Positions 28,552 through 38,098 of a DNA stretch of 64,000 nucleotides are shown here, in pieces (position 1 is the stretch's first letter; the number at the start of each line of letters is the position of its first letter). The position numbers and the translations under genes are program-made. This stretch comes from Rheinheimera lutimaris (GTDB lineage Bacteria; Pseudomonadota; Gammaproteobacteria; Enterobacterales; Alteromonadaceae): NCBI RefSeq assembly GCF_013283795.1, contig NZ_JABSOD010000001.1, positions 252,009 to 316,008 of the forward strand, given 5' to 3'. Below the pieces are notes generated by a model that was given only the letters and a program-made list of their open reading frames with translations, did no database searches and was not told where the DNA came from.

Positions 28552-31251
28552 TTGCCTTTTAGCCAACTGTTATTTCGCTACTCATGGCGGCCTTACCAGC
28601 AACGCGTGCTGGACGCCGTACACAGCCACTTAGCCGATAAGCGTTTGCATATAGTTGCGGCGCCAGGCGCCGGCAAAACCAGCCTGGGGCTTGAGGTATT
28701 CCGCCTGCTGCAGAAAAACACGCTGGTGATGTCTCCTACCCGGGTGATCCGGGATCAATGGCTACTGCGTCTGTCAGACTTTTCCGGGCAAAATAGCCAG
28801 TTTCCGCCTTGCTGGGTCAGTACTGATATACGAGCTCCCGGCGTACTAACATCTGTGACCTATCAGGCACTGCACTGGCAACTGGCTGGCACTGCATCAA
28901 AGGACAGCAGCGAATCCGAATCCGAATCCGATTCCGAGACTGAAGCAGCTGAAACTGAACCCCAAGCATTAGATAACACTGAAGTTGAATGCTTGATCTC
29001 AGCACTGCAACAACATCATATTGGCGTGCTTATTCTGGATGAGGCACACCACCTAACGAATGAGTGGTGGCGTGTATTAGATGCGTTATCCTCTGAGATG
29101 CCAGAGTTGGTGTTAGTGTCACTTACCGCCACACCACCTTATGATGCACAAAGCCATAATTGGCAACGTTATGAGCAATTGTGCGGCCCGGTTGACGAAG
29201 AGATTTCAGTGCCTGAGCTGGTTAAAGCCGGCACCTTGTGCCCTCATCAGGATTATGTTTGGACCGAAGCCATCAGCGAAAGCCAGCAACAGCAGTTTGC
29301 TGCGCATGACGATAAGGTTGTCGCCCTGTGTGACAGCCTGTTTGTGCAAGCTGAATTTAACCGCTTACTGGCGCAGCACAAATGGCTGAACAGCACTATC
29401 AGCGCCCGTGATATTTTACCCGCACCAGAGCTGGCGGCGGCCCTGCTGGCATTTTTAGCCGCCCGCCAGCAGCATCTGCCACTGGGTTTGCTGCAAATAC
29501 TGGATTTTCAACCACGTGACATCCTGAAACTGGACAGACGAAACTGGCAAATACTGCTGCAAGCGGTGCTGTTTTCTGCTGATTTTGCCGCTGACAAACA
29601 ACAGCAAGAGTATATAGCCGGGTTAAGACGCCAACTTAGTGCCAGTCAACTGCTGTATAAGCGCGAGCTGTTGTTGCAGACGAACCCACAATTGCAGCGG
29701 GCGTTGGCACTTAACCCGGCCAAGATAACCGCTTGCGTAAAAATCCACCAACTGGAGTATCGCCTGCGCCAGTCTAGCTTGCGTCAGGTAATTTTAACCG
29801 ATTATATCCGGGACGAGCAGCTAGCTACCGGTACCGATAGCGGCGAACCTTCGCTTGGCGCCTGGCCGGTATTTCAGGCACTGTCTCAAGCAACCGAAAC
29901 AGTACCAGCGATGGCGTTACTAACAGGCCGGCTTAGCCTGTTACCCACGGCTTTAGTAACAAAGCTCGCCGCTGAACTTCAACAGCTGAAACTGACTGCC
30001 AGCGCCTTTCCCGCCGCTGCGCAGTACAGCAAGCTCAGCGGGCCGTTAAACCAGCAGACCAGTTTATTTACTCTGTTGTTAAACCGTGGCCAAATTCAGC
30101 TGTTGGTCGGTACCCGGGCTTTGTTAGGTGAGGGCTGGGACGCACCGGTAGTCAATTCACTGATCCTGGCGACCTCTGTCGGCTCTTTTATGCTGACAAA
30201 CCAAATGCGCGGCCGGGCGATCCGGCTGGACAACAATGTGCCCGACAAGGCCAGTAGTATCTGGCATCTGCTGGCTGTCGATACCCGCTCGTTTTATGGC
30301 TTACAGGACTTGCAAGATCTGGCACGCCGCTTTGACACCTTTGTCGGCTTATCCGAGCGTAAAAGTAGCATAGAAAGCGGTTTTGCCCGACTCAAAGCCA
30401 CTGAGCTGGAGAAACTGCCAGACAGCAAGCGGCAGGTAGAACTGATCCGTACCAGTAATCAAACTATGCGCAGCAGGCTACAACAGTTTTCTCAGCTGCA
30501 ACAGCGCTGGCAGCAGGCACTAACCTTGGATCATCAGGCCCAGGTTGCCCCCGGCGTAAGTAGCGAAAAAATACCAGCCATCCGCTGGTTCCATACCGCA
30601 AAAACCTTTAAGTATCTGCTGGCCCAACTAATGCTATTGGTTGTTATGGGGTCGGCGTTATCTCTGCATATGGCGCGGGCTGGGCTGTCAATTATGCTGG
30701 CCGCTTTTATGCTCTGCGTTGTCGGCGGTATGCTGTATTTGCTGCCTACTACGGTGCGCACCGTTAAAATATTGCTGCGGCATTTACCGATAGATGGTAG
30801 CTTAAAGCAAATTGGTATGGCGTTGACCGAGGCACTATGTCAAACCGGCCATATCAGTACTCCCTTTAGACGGTTAAAGGTAAGCACTGTTGAGTTAGAA
30901 TGTGGCAATGTCTTTCTTGCCCTGCAAGGCAGTACTTTTTATGAATCTTCCTTGTTTGCTGATTGCTTGCACGAAATTCTTGCGCCAATCGATAACCCCA
31001 GATACCTGGTGATCCGGGCCGGCAGTTTTTGGGGCATGGCGCGTGACGACTATCATGCCGTACCACAACGGTTGGCGGTTACCAAAGAGCAAGCCGCTAT
31101 TTTTTATCGCTGTTGGAGCAAATATGTAGGCCCGGGTGACCTTATTTATTGTCGCAGTGATAGCGGCAGAGACAACTTGCTAAAAGCCCGCATGCAAGCA
31201 TTTTCGTCGGTGTTTAAGCCAGGTGCCAAACGTCAGGACCGCTGGTTATAG
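28552..31251 (+). CDS. SF2 DEAH-box helicase with C-terminal membrane segments, function unknown
   Basis: 899 residues. The helicase core has Walker A AAPGAGKTS (36-44), DEAH at 163-166, motif III LTATPP (191-196), motif V GEGWDAP (526-532) and motif VI QMRGRAIR (551-558). A Ser/Glu-rich insert (about 118-136) interrupts domain 1. After a coiled-coil-like stretch (about 625-660) come two hydrophobic helices (about 686-704 and 711-731) and a soluble tail of about 165 residues with no domain I recognise. The start is a TTG at 28552 with AGGA 9 bases upstream, because the frame has no ATG. It resembles type I restriction HsdR or phage-type SF2 proteins only in the core. It is divergent from glnK and ends 3 bases from yacL. 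A role in defence or nucleic-acid handling at the membrane is possible but unproven. Confidence 0.8.
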   Translation: MPFSQLLFRYSWRPYQQRVLDAVHSHLADKRLHIVAAPGAGKTSLGLEVFRLLQKNTLVMSPTRVIRDQWLLRLSDFSGQNSQFPPCWVSTDIRAPGVLTSVTYQALHWQLAGTASKDSSESESESDSETEAAETEPQALDNTEVECLISALQQHHIGVLILDEAHHLTNEWWRVLDALSSEMPELVLVSLTATPPYDAQSHNWQRYEQLCGPVDEEISVPELVKAGTLCPHQDYVWTEAISESQQQQFAAHDDKVVALCDSLFVQAEFNRLLAQHKWLNSTISARDILPAPELAAALLAFLAARQQHLPLGLLQILDFQPRDILKLDRRNWQILLQAVLFSADFAADKQQQEYIAGLRRQLSASQLLYKRELLLQTNPQLQRALALNPAKITACVKIHQLEYRLRQSSLRQVILTDYIRDEQLATGTDSGEPSLGAWPVFQALSQATETVPAMALLTGRLSLLPTALVTKLAAELQQLKLTASAFPAAAQYSKLSGPLNQQTSLFTLLLNRGQIQLLVGTRALLGEGWDAPVVNSLILATSVGSFMLTNQMRGRAIRLDNNVPDKASSIWHLLAVDTRSFYGLQDLQDLARRFDTFVGLSERKSSIESGFARLKATELEKLPDSKRQVELIRTSNQTMRSRLQQFSQLQQRWQQALTLDHQAQVAPGVSSEKIPAIRWFHTAKTFKYLLAQLMLLVVMGSALSLHMARAGLSIMLAAFMLCVVGGMLYLLPTTVRTVKILLRHLPIDGSLKQIGMALTEALCQTGHISTPFRRLKVSTVELECGNVFLALQGSTFYESSLFADCLHEILAPIDNPRYLVIRAGSFWGMARDDYHAVPQRLAVTKEQAAIFYRCWSKYVGPGDLIYCRSDSGRDNLLKARMQAFSSVFKPGAKRQDRWL
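28912..28935 (+). repeat. Tandem hexanucleotide repeat inside the helicase gene
   Basis: Three copies of GAATCC (28912, 28918, 28924) are followed by one variant, GATTCC (28930). They encode the alternating Ser/Glu tract of the helicase insert. The unit is a multiple of three, so copy-number change would alter linker length without a frameshift. Confidence 0.8.
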
Positions 31252-31254
31252 CGG

Positions 31255-31644
31255 TTAGTCTGCCAAAAACTGCTGCCATTCACGCAGCAGTTTCAGTAAA
31301 TCTTCCAGCCCGCATTGGGTTTGCATACCCTGCTCGTCCAGCTGTAAATCATCGTCAGCCAGCTTATCTTGCTGCCGCTGTGGCAAATGTTCTGTGCCGG
31401 TATAAAACAGCGTGTTGTGGCTTAAGGTCACTTCACCGTTTTCTACCTCCAGCAAAAACTCCTTGCCCTGATACTGCATGCTTTGGCGCGGTTTTAGCGC
31501 ACTTAGCTGCTGTAGCAGCGGCACATAGGCTTCAGCGTGTTGGCCAAACTCATCCAGCAAAAACCGGCCGAGTACCTCATGCTCAGCCGCTAAGCGAATG
31601 CTGAACTGCAAGGTATTACGGTCATAAATAAAGTCGTATTCCAT
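31255..31644 (-). CDS. yacL: UPF0231 family protein YacL
   Basis: 129 residues, acidic, no membrane segment. It matches the E. coli YacL family in length and pattern (start MEYDFIYDRNTLQFSIRL, late CGLEDLLKLLREW). The function is unknown. In E. coli yacL lies next to acnB, and here it follows acnB on the same strand, which supports the call. It converges on the helicase gene with a 3-base gap. Confidence 0.88.
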   Translation of the reverse strand: MEYDFIYDRNTLQFSIRLAAEHEVLGRFLLDEFGQHAEAYVPLLQQLSALKPRQSMQYQGKEFLLEVENGEVTLSHNTLFYTGTEHLPQRQQDKLADDDLQLDEQGMQTQCGLEDLLKLLREWQQFLAD

Positions 31645-31680
31645 ACATGTTATCCATACGAAGAAATAGGCTGATGGTTA

Positions 31681-31806
31681 TTTGCGCAGCTTCTCCCTGG
31701 CGGGTTTGCATCCCCAATGGGGCGACACAGGGTGTCTGAGCGAACGCACAGCGGGCGCGAGTTACTGTGTCGAGCCCGGTGGGCGTTGCAATTCCGCCCG
31801 CGCAAA
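31681..31806. repeat. Structured intergenic repeat, copy A
   Basis: About 125 bases between acnB and yacL. Inner arms CGACACAG (31723-31730) and CTGTGTCG (31765-31772) pair perfectly. The outermost arms TTTGCGC (31681-31687) and GCGCAAA (31800-31806) also pair, and GGCGG near 31699 pairs with CCGCC near 31794. It shares the core words GTGTCTGAGCGAACGC and CGAGTT with copies B and C, but its stem bases differ in a compensating way. Confidence 0.75.
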
Positions 31807-31864
31807 TAATCTTTCAGCCGGTCGCTGCTAAAATTGTAGCTGGTAGCGGTATATTAGCGAGCAG

Positions 31865-31891
31865 AAAAAAGGCCTGCAAATGCAGGCCTTT
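31865..31891 (-). terminator. Intrinsic terminator after acnB
   Basis: The stem GGCCTGCA/TGCAGGCC (31871-31878 and 31881-31888) is extended by A-T pairs and followed on the minus strand by a run of six T. It lies 17 bases after the acnB stop. Confidence 0.88.
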
Positions 31892-31907
31892 AGCAACATA
31901 GCTGTAA

Positions 31908-34505
31908 TTACACCGCTTGCTGGATAATCACGTTATCCGCTTTTTTGGTGTACTGCTCCATGCGGTGGAAGTTCAGGTAACGGTAAGTATCGGCTGCGGT
32001 AGCATCGATTTGCTTCGCATATTCCAGATACTCGGCTACCGTTGGTAACTTACCGATGATAGAAGCTACCGCCGCCAACTCAGCTGAGGCTAAGTACACG
32101 TTAGCACCCTGGCCTAAACGGTTGGGGAAGTTACGCGTAGAGGTAGACACTACTGTTGAGTTTTCTGCTACACGTGCCTGGTTACCCATACACAGTGAAC
32201 AGCCCGGCATTTCAGTGCGGGCACCTACTTTACCGAAAATGCTGTAGTAGCCTTCTTCAGTTAACTGCGCCTGGTCCATCTTAGTTGGTGGGGCAATCCA
32301 CAGACGGGTTGGCAACTGGCCTTTGTATTTATCCAGCAACTTACCGGCCGCGCGGAAGTGGCCGATGTTGGTCATACAAGACCCGATAAACACTTCGTCG
32401 ATCTTGTCGCCGGCTACGTCAGACAGTAAGCGCGCATCGTCCGGATCGTTCGGTGCACACAGTACCGGCTCTTTAATATCAGCCAGGTCAATTTCGATAA
32501 TTTCACTGTACTCAGCATCGGCATCAGCAGACATCAGCTGCGGATCTTTCAGCCAAGCCTGCATCGCGTTAATACGACGCTCAATAGTGCGCACATCGCC
32601 GTAACCTTCAGAAATCATCCATTTCAACATAACAATGTTTGATTCTAAGTATTCAGCAATAGAGGCATCTGACAGCTTAATAGTACAACCGGCAGCAGAG
32701 CGCTCAGCAGAGGCATCTGATAACTCAAACGCCTGCTCTACTGTTAAGTTTGGTAAACCTTCGATTTCCAGAATACGGCCGGAGAAGATGTTCTTCTTGC
32801 CTTTCTTATCAACGGTTAACAAACCTTTTTGGATAGCAACGTACGGAATAGCATGCACTAAGTCGCGCAGAGTAATACCAGGTTGCATTTCGCCTTTAAA
32901 GCGCACCAGTACTGATTCCGGCATATCCAGTGGCATAACACCGGTAGCGGCAGCAAAAGCCACTAAACCAGAACCGGCCGGGAAGGAAATACCAATCGGG
33001 AAACGGGTGTGCGAGTCGCCACCGGTACCTACGGTATCCGGCAGTAACATACGGTTTAACCAGCTGTGGATAATACCATCGCCAGGACGCAGTGATACAC
33101 CGCCACGGTTCATAATGAAATCCGGCAGCGTATGGTGGGTATCAACGTCAACCGGCTTCGGATAAGCGGCAGTGTGACAGAATGACTGCATGGTTAAATC
33201 GGCCGAGAAGCCCAAACAGGCTAAGTCTTTTAACTCATCACGCGTCATCGGGCCGGTAGTATCCTGCGAGCCCACTGTCGTCATACGTGGCTCACAGTAA
33301 GTGCCCGGACGTACACCTTTTACGCCGCAAGCTTTACCCACCATTTTCTGCGCCAGCGTAAAGCCTTTGCCAGAATCAGCTTTAGCTTGCGGACGACGGA
33401 ATTTATCTGAATGATCCAGGCCTAAAAATTCACGCGCACGGTCCGTTAAGCCACGGCCGATAATCAGCGGAATACGGCCACCGGCACGCACTTCGTCAAT
33501 TAATACGTCAGTTGCCAGACTGAAATCTGCCAGCACTTCACCACTACCGTGACGAACCACTTTGCCTTCGAACGGCAGAATGTCGATCACGTCACCCATT
33601 TCCAGCTTGGACACGTCTACTTCAATTGGCAGTGCACCAGAGTCTTCCATAGTATTGAAGAAGATAGGTGCAATTTTGCCGCCCAGTACAAAGCCACCGC
33701 CGCGCTTGTTTGGTACGTAAGGAATATCGTCACCCATAAACCACAGCACGGAGTTAGTCGCTGATTTACGTGATGAACCGGTACCGACTACGTCACCAAC
33801 ATAAGCCAGCGGGAAGCCTTTTTTGTTCAGCTCATCTAATTGCTTAATCGGGCCTACAGTACCCGGCTGATCCGGGTTAATGCCTTCACGGGCATTTTTC
33901 AGCATGGCTAAGGCATGTAGCGGAATATCAGGTCGTGACCAGGCATCCGGTGCCGGTGATAAGTCATCAGTGTTGGTTTCGCCTGACACTTTGAATACGG
34001 TAACAGTAATTTTTTCTGCTAAGGCCGGCTTGGCTTCAAACCACTCGGCATCAGCCCAGCTTTGTACTACCTGTTTGGCATACTTATTACCGGCGTCAGC
34101 TTTTTCGGTCACATCATGGAAGGCATCGAAAATCAGCAAGGTGTGCGACAGCGCTTTGGCGGCAATAGGTGCCAGCTTGTCGTTATCCAGCAGGCTGATT
34201 AACGGCTGAATATTGTAGCCACCCATCATGGTGCCCAACAGCTCAGTGGCATATTCGGCACTGATCAGGCTGCTTGACACTTCGCCGTTGGCCAGCGCGG
34301 CTAAAAAGCCGGCTTTAACGTAAGCCGCTTCGTCCACGCCAGGTGGTACACGGTTTACCAGTAAATCTACTAAGGTGTCTTCTTCGCCTTTTGGCGGATT
34401 TTTTAACAGTTCAACTAAGGCGGCTACCTGCTCTGCATTGAGCGGTTTTGGCGGTATACCTTGCGCTGCGCGCTCGGCCACATGTTCGCGATATTGTTGT
34501 AGCAC
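31908..34505 (-). CDS. acnB: Aconitate hydratase B
   Basis: 865 residues, the same length as E. coli AcnB. It isomerises citrate and isocitrate in the TCA cycle and may also act on 2-methylisocitrate. The order is the AcnB one: HEAT-like N-terminal domain, then the swivel ([14 protein letters not shown]) and the catalytic domains with 4Fe-4S cysteines in [10 protein letters not shown] and CSLCMGN. The start is GTG at 34505, with AGAGGA 7 bases upstream, and it aligns with the E. coli start. Confidence 0.97.
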   Translation of the reverse strand: MLQQYREHVAERAAQGIPPKPLNAEQVAALVELLKNPPKGEEDTLVDLLVNRVPPGVDEAAYVKAGFLAALANGEVSSSLISAEYATELLGTMMGGYNIQPLISLLDNDKLAPIAAKALSHTLLIFDAFHDVTEKADAGNKYAKQVVQSWADAEWFEAKPALAEKITVTVFKVSGETNTDDLSPAPDAWSRPDIPLHALAMLKNAREGINPDQPGTVGPIKQLDELNKKGFPLAYVGDVVGTGSSRKSATNSVLWFMGDDIPYVPNKRGGGFVLGGKIAPIFFNTMEDSGALPIEVDVSKLEMGDVIDILPFEGKVVRHGSGEVLADFSLATDVLIDEVRAGGRIPLIIGRGLTDRAREFLGLDHSDKFRRPQAKADSGKGFTLAQKMVGKACGVKGVRPGTYCEPRMTTVGSQDTTGPMTRDELKDLACLGFSADLTMQSFCHTAAYPKPVDVDTHHTLPDFIMNRGGVSLRPGDGIIHSWLNRMLLPDTVGTGGDSHTRFPIGISFPAGSGLVAFAAATGVMPLDMPESVLVRFKGEMQPGITLRDLVHAIPYVAIQKGLLTVDKKGKKNIFSGRILEIEGLPNLTVEQAFELSDASAERSAAGCTIKLSDASIAEYLESNIVMLKWMISEGYGDVRTIERRINAMQAWLKDPQLMSADADAEYSEIIEIDLADIKEPVLCAPNDPDDARLLSDVAGDKIDEVFIGSCMTNIGHFRAAGKLLDKYKGQLPTRLWIAPPTKMDQAQLTEEGYYSIFGKVGARTEMPGCSLCMGNQARVAENSTVVSTSTRNFPNRLGQGANVYLASAELAAVASIIGKLPTVAEYLEYAKQIDATAADTYRYLNFHRMEQYTKKADNVIIQQAV

Positions 34506-34710
34506 AGTATGATCCTCTTGGTCGTTGCCGGCAGTCTTGCTACTGCGGCGTCATTCTTAGAATGAATGGGCGTAATTATATGAAAATTCGGGCCAGATTG
34601 ACATCAGGCCGTTAACCACCCTACTTATAGTGGGTATAAATACGGTGAATATAAAACCGGATGTTATATATTCTTTGTTATAGTGGTCTGACCTCGCTAT
34701 CTATGACTGA

Positions 34711-34805
34711 GGTTGGAATCCCGAGCCGGGCGCCACAGAGTGTCTGAGCCCTGCCGCAGGCAGTAGGGCGAGTTGCTGTGGCGAGCCGGAGCGGGAATTG
34801 CAACC
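34711..34805. repeat. Structured intergenic repeat, copy B
   Basis: 95 bases between the M13 peptidase gene and acnB. Outer arms GGTTGGAATCCCG (34711-34723) and CGGGAATTGCAACC (34792-34805) pair with small bulges. Inner arms CGCCACAG (34731-34738) and CTGTGGCG (34776-34783) pair perfectly. A central hairpin CTGCC/GGCAG differs from the other copies. The surrounding 34506-34905 has no gene. Confidence 0.8.
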
Positions 34806-34833
34806 GGCGGGCTAAAGCCAAACACTACATCAT

Positions 34834-34869
34834 AAAAAACAAAAGGCTGAGTAGTCACCTACTCAGCCT
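34834..34869 (-). terminator. Intrinsic terminator after the M13 peptidase gene
   Basis: A perfect 11-bp stem, AGGCTGAGTAG (34844-34854) and CTACTCAGCCT (34859-34869), has a 4-base loop. On the minus strand it is followed by TTTTGTTTTTT. It lies 36 bases after the stop codon. Confidence 0.92.
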
Positions 34870-34905
34870 GTGCAGTGTAGCAGAAAAATATTAGACGACG
34901 GGTAA

Positions 34906-36975
34906 TTACCAGATCTTAACGCGCTGCTCCGGTGCAATATACATCGCATCGCCTTCTTTAATATCAAAGGCAGTGTAAAACTGCGGAATATTCGGCAGCA
35001 CACCGATAACGCGGTAATGCGCCGGTGAGTGTGGTCCGGTGCTTAACTGACGCTTTAACGCTTCTTCACGATACTGCGAGCGCCACACTTGAGCCCAACT
35101 TAAAAAGAAACGTTGTTCGCCGGTAAAGCCATCCATTACCGGCGCTTCTTTGCCTTCCAGTGACAAATTATAGGCTTTCAGCGCAACTGTCATACCGCCC
35201 AGGTCGCCGATGTTTTCTCCCAGCGCCAGGGCGCCGTTGATGCTCAGGCCAGGCAGAGGTTCAAACTTATTGTACTGGCCTATCAGCTTGGCGCCGCGTG
35301 CCTGGAACTGCATTTTATCCTGCTCGGTCCACCAGTTGCGCAGATTACCGTTGCCGTCGTACTTGGCACCCTGGTCGTCAAAACCGTGGCCGATTTCATG
35401 GCCGATAACACCACCGATACCACCGTAGTTTACCGCATCATCTGCTGCCATATTAAAGAATGGTGGTTGCAAAATAGCTGCCGGGAATACAATTTCGTTA
35501 TTTACCGGGTTGTAGTAGGCATTTACCGTTTGTGGCGTCATAAACCATTCGCTCTTGTCGATTGGCTTACCCAGCTTGTTGATCATGTCGTCATACGCCC
35601 AGTGGCTGGCACGGACAAAGTTACCGACTAAGTCATCCGCTTTAATTTCCAGTGCTGAGTAATCTTTCCATTTGTCCGGATAACCAATTTTTGGCGTAAA
35701 GGTACTGAGTTTTTCCAGCGCCGCCACTTTGGTTTCTTCGGTCATCCACTCCAGCTCTTTAATCGAGATTTCGTAGGCTTTAATCAGGTTGGCAACCAAC
35801 TCTTCCATACGCGCTTTGGCTTCCGGTTTAAAGTGGCGCTCTACATACAACTTACCGGTCAGCTCGCCCAGCACTTGATCTGAGGCATCAACCGCCCGTT
35901 TCCAGCGTGGTTGTTGTTGCTCAATACCGCTTAAGGTGGTGCCGTAAAAAGCAAAACGACGCCCGGCAAAATTGCTGCTGAGTTTATCGGCGTAGCTGTT
36001 AATGGTTTTGCTGGTTAAATAATCCTGCCAGCTTTGCAAGTCCGTGCTGTCCAGCACCTTGGCAAAACCTTCGAAGTAGCTCGGCTGACGCACAATAATG
36101 TCAGTTACACCGGCAATTTTTGCGCCATTGGCAAAAGCAGCCCAATCAAAGCTACCCATTTGGCTATCGAGCTCTGTCGCAGCAATTTTGTTATAGGTTT
36201 TGTCGGCGTTACGGCTTTCTACCCGTGTCCAGTGGTGCTCTGCCAGCGCTTTCTCCAGCGCATAAACACGTTCTGCTGCAGCTGCGGCATCGGTGTTACC
36301 GGCCAGGCTAAACATGTCAGCTAAATAGGCTTTGTAATCGGCAATTAGCTTTAATGAGGCTTCATCGTCTTTAAAGTAGTAATCACGGTCTGGCAAACCT
36401 AAGCCGCCCTGGCCCAGATATACGGCATACTCAGATGAGTTTTTTGCGTCGTTATTGACAAACCAGCCAAACGGAATGGCCACACCATCGCGCTGCAGGC
36501 TGGCAAATAACGGCGCCAGTTGCGCTTTGTCGGTAACGGCTTTAATAGCATCCAACTGCGGTGCCAGCGGGCTTAAGCCCAATTTTTCAATAGTGGCTTC
36601 ATCCATAAAGCTGTTGTAGAAGCTGCCCAGCTTCTGTTCATCAGAGCCGGCTTTTAAATCGCTACGGGCCGATACTTCGTCAATAATAGCTTTTACGGCC
36701 TGCTGTGAATTGTCATTCAGAATGTGGAACGAGCCGTAAGAGGCTTTATCGGCAGGAATTGGCGTTTCGGCCAACCATTTACCGTTTACTGCCAGGAAGA
36801 AGTCTTCACTGAATTTTACTGCCGGGTCAAAGTATTGCTGGTCTATACCAGACACCAACGGCGCTTTAACTTCAGCGGCAGCCGCAGTTTGTGTTTGAGC
36901 AGGATCCTGTTTGTTACACGCCGTAAGGCCAAGTGCCAACGCCACAGAAGCGGCAGCTAAGGTAAGTTTTTTCAT
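34906..36975 (-). CDS. M13-family zinc metallopeptidase lipoprotein (PepO/neprilysin-like)
   Basis: 689 residues. The start is the ATG at 36975 with AGGA 8 bases upstream, giving a lipoprotein signal (LGLTAC lipobox); an ORF extension to 37071 has no ribosome site. The zinc site HEIGH is at about 526-530, the third ligand Glu at about 587 in ENIGDLGG, and the substrate-binding NAYYNP is present. The protein should be an envelope-located oligopeptidase. It is single-gene, between its own terminator and a divergent promoter region. Confidence 0.94.
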   Translation of the reverse strand: MKKLTLAAASVALALGLTACNKQDPAQTQTAAAAEVKAPLVSGIDQQYFDPAVKFSEDFFLAVNGKWLAETPIPADKASYGSFHILNDNSQQAVKAIIDEVSARSDLKAGSDEQKLGSFYNSFMDEATIEKLGLSPLAPQLDAIKAVTDKAQLAPLFASLQRDGVAIPFGWFVNNDAKNSSEYAVYLGQGGLGLPDRDYYFKDDEASLKLIADYKAYLADMFSLAGNTDAAAAAERVYALEKALAEHHWTRVESRNADKTYNKIAATELDSQMGSFDWAAFANGAKIAGVTDIIVRQPSYFEGFAKVLDSTDLQSWQDYLTSKTINSYADKLSSNFAGRRFAFYGTTLSGIEQQQPRWKRAVDASDQVLGELTGKLYVERHFKPEAKARMEELVANLIKAYEISIKELEWMTEETKVAALEKLSTFTPKIGYPDKWKDYSALEIKADDLVGNFVRASHWAYDDMINKLGKPIDKSEWFMTPQTVNAYYNPVNNEIVFPAAILQPPFFNMAADDAVNYGGIGGVIGHEIGHGFDDQGAKYDGNGNLRNWWTEQDKMQFQARGAKLIGQYNKFEPLPGLSINGALALGENIGDLGGMTVALKAYNLSLEGKEAPVMDGFTGEQRFFLSWAQVWRSQYREEALKRQLSTGPHSPAHYRVIGVLPNIPQFYTAFDIKEGDAMYIAPEQRVKIW

Positions 36976-37123
36976 TGTTATTATCCTGGTTAGGTTACAT
37001 ATGTTACGCAGCTCAATACTACGCTGTTGCAGCACTGATGCCAAACGGCTGACAATACAAAGTTGTAACAAGTTATAAAAACGCTATGATGCTGCTTACT
37101 TAACACCAACAAGCCTGAATAAT

Positions 37124-38098
37124 ATGGACCAACTGCGCCGCGCCGATCAATTGTTGCAGTGGACAGAGCAACAGCAACTCGATAGTAATCAGCTGCAACA
37201 GGCCGCCGGCCGCTATGCGCTGCAGCCGGCAACAGACCTCTGGCTTATACTGGCCAACCGCGTGCTGTTGTTTGCCGCTGTGGTGCTGCTAAGCAGTGCA
37301 CTGATTTTTTTCATCGCCCATAACTGGCCGTTAATGCACTACTTTGCCAAGTTTGCTCTGGCAGGCGCTGCGTTACTGACAGCTGGTACTATAGCCTTTT
37401 TCAGTAAGGTACAAAGCCTGATACAACGTGCTGCCCTGCTTGCTGCGGCACTAATGAGCGGCGCCTTATTGGCGCTGATAGGCCAAACCTACCAAACCGG
37501 TGCTGACATCTGGCAGCTGTTCGCAAGCTGGGCGCTATTAATTACGCCGCTGGTGTTGCTGTCCGCCAGTCGTGCCTGCTATTTACTGTGGTTCTTACTG
37601 TTGCAGCTGGCGCTAAGCCGCTATCTGAGTACTCAGTCAGAGTTTTTCTGGTTGCTGGCAAGCCCACCTATGATGCTGAATCTGGCCCTGGCAAACCTGC
37701 TGATACTGCTGTTTGCCGAATTCGCTCTGCCCGGGCTTCGGGTTAAAGCCAACCAGGCGCTGGTTTGGCTTGCGGCATTGCTGCTAATTGCCCCGTTAAC
37801 TTATGGCGCCGCCATTGGCACCTGGGACAGCGACTACCGGCCAAACTTACTGGCCTATCTGCTGCTGACAGCGCTGCTGCTATTCCGGTACTGGCGCCAA
37901 CGCCGTGATGTGCTGATTTTAGCCTTATTGGTATTCAGTGCCATTACCGTGGCAACCTCAATGCTGGCAAGCGTGTTAGAGAACGCTGATGAGTTTGTTG
38001 CCTTGAATTTGTTAGCACTGTTTGTTATCGGCAGTAGCGCCGGTGCAGTGATCTGGCTGAAGAAACTGCTGCAAGCTCCCACAGAGACCATAGCATGA
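37124..38098 (+). CDS. DUF2157 membrane protein
   Basis: 324 residues. A short soluble N-terminal region (about 1-40) is followed by roughly ten hydrophobic spans. The N-terminal LLQWTEQQQLDSNQ pattern and span layout fit DUF2157. The function is unknown. It overlaps the next gene by 4 bases (ATGA) in a three-gene membrane operon whose partners are DUF4401 and GDYXXLXY proteins, a combination found together in many proteobacteria. Confidence 0.8.
   Translation: MDQLRRADQLLQWTEQQQLDSNQLQQAAGRYALQPATDLWLILANRVLLFAAVVLLSSALIFFIAHNWPLMHYFAKFALAGAALLTAGTIAFFSKVQSLIQRAALLAAALMSGALLALIGQTYQTGADIWQLFASWALLITPLVLLSASRACYLLWFLLLQLALSRYLSTQSEFFWLLASPPMMLNLALANLLILLFAEFALPGLRVKANQALVWLAALLLIAPLTYGAAIGTWDSDYRPNLLAYLLLTALLLFRYWRQRRDVLILALLVFSAITVATSMLASVLENADEFVALNLLALFVIGSSAGAVIWLKKLLQAPTETIA

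Noticed and set aside
34711-34738. Left arm of repeat copy B resembles a tRNA T-arm and acceptor end (GGTTGGAATCC ... CGCCA)
   Set aside because: The T-loop lacks the invariant C56, no other cloverleaf arms are present upstream, and copy C has lost the resemblance further.
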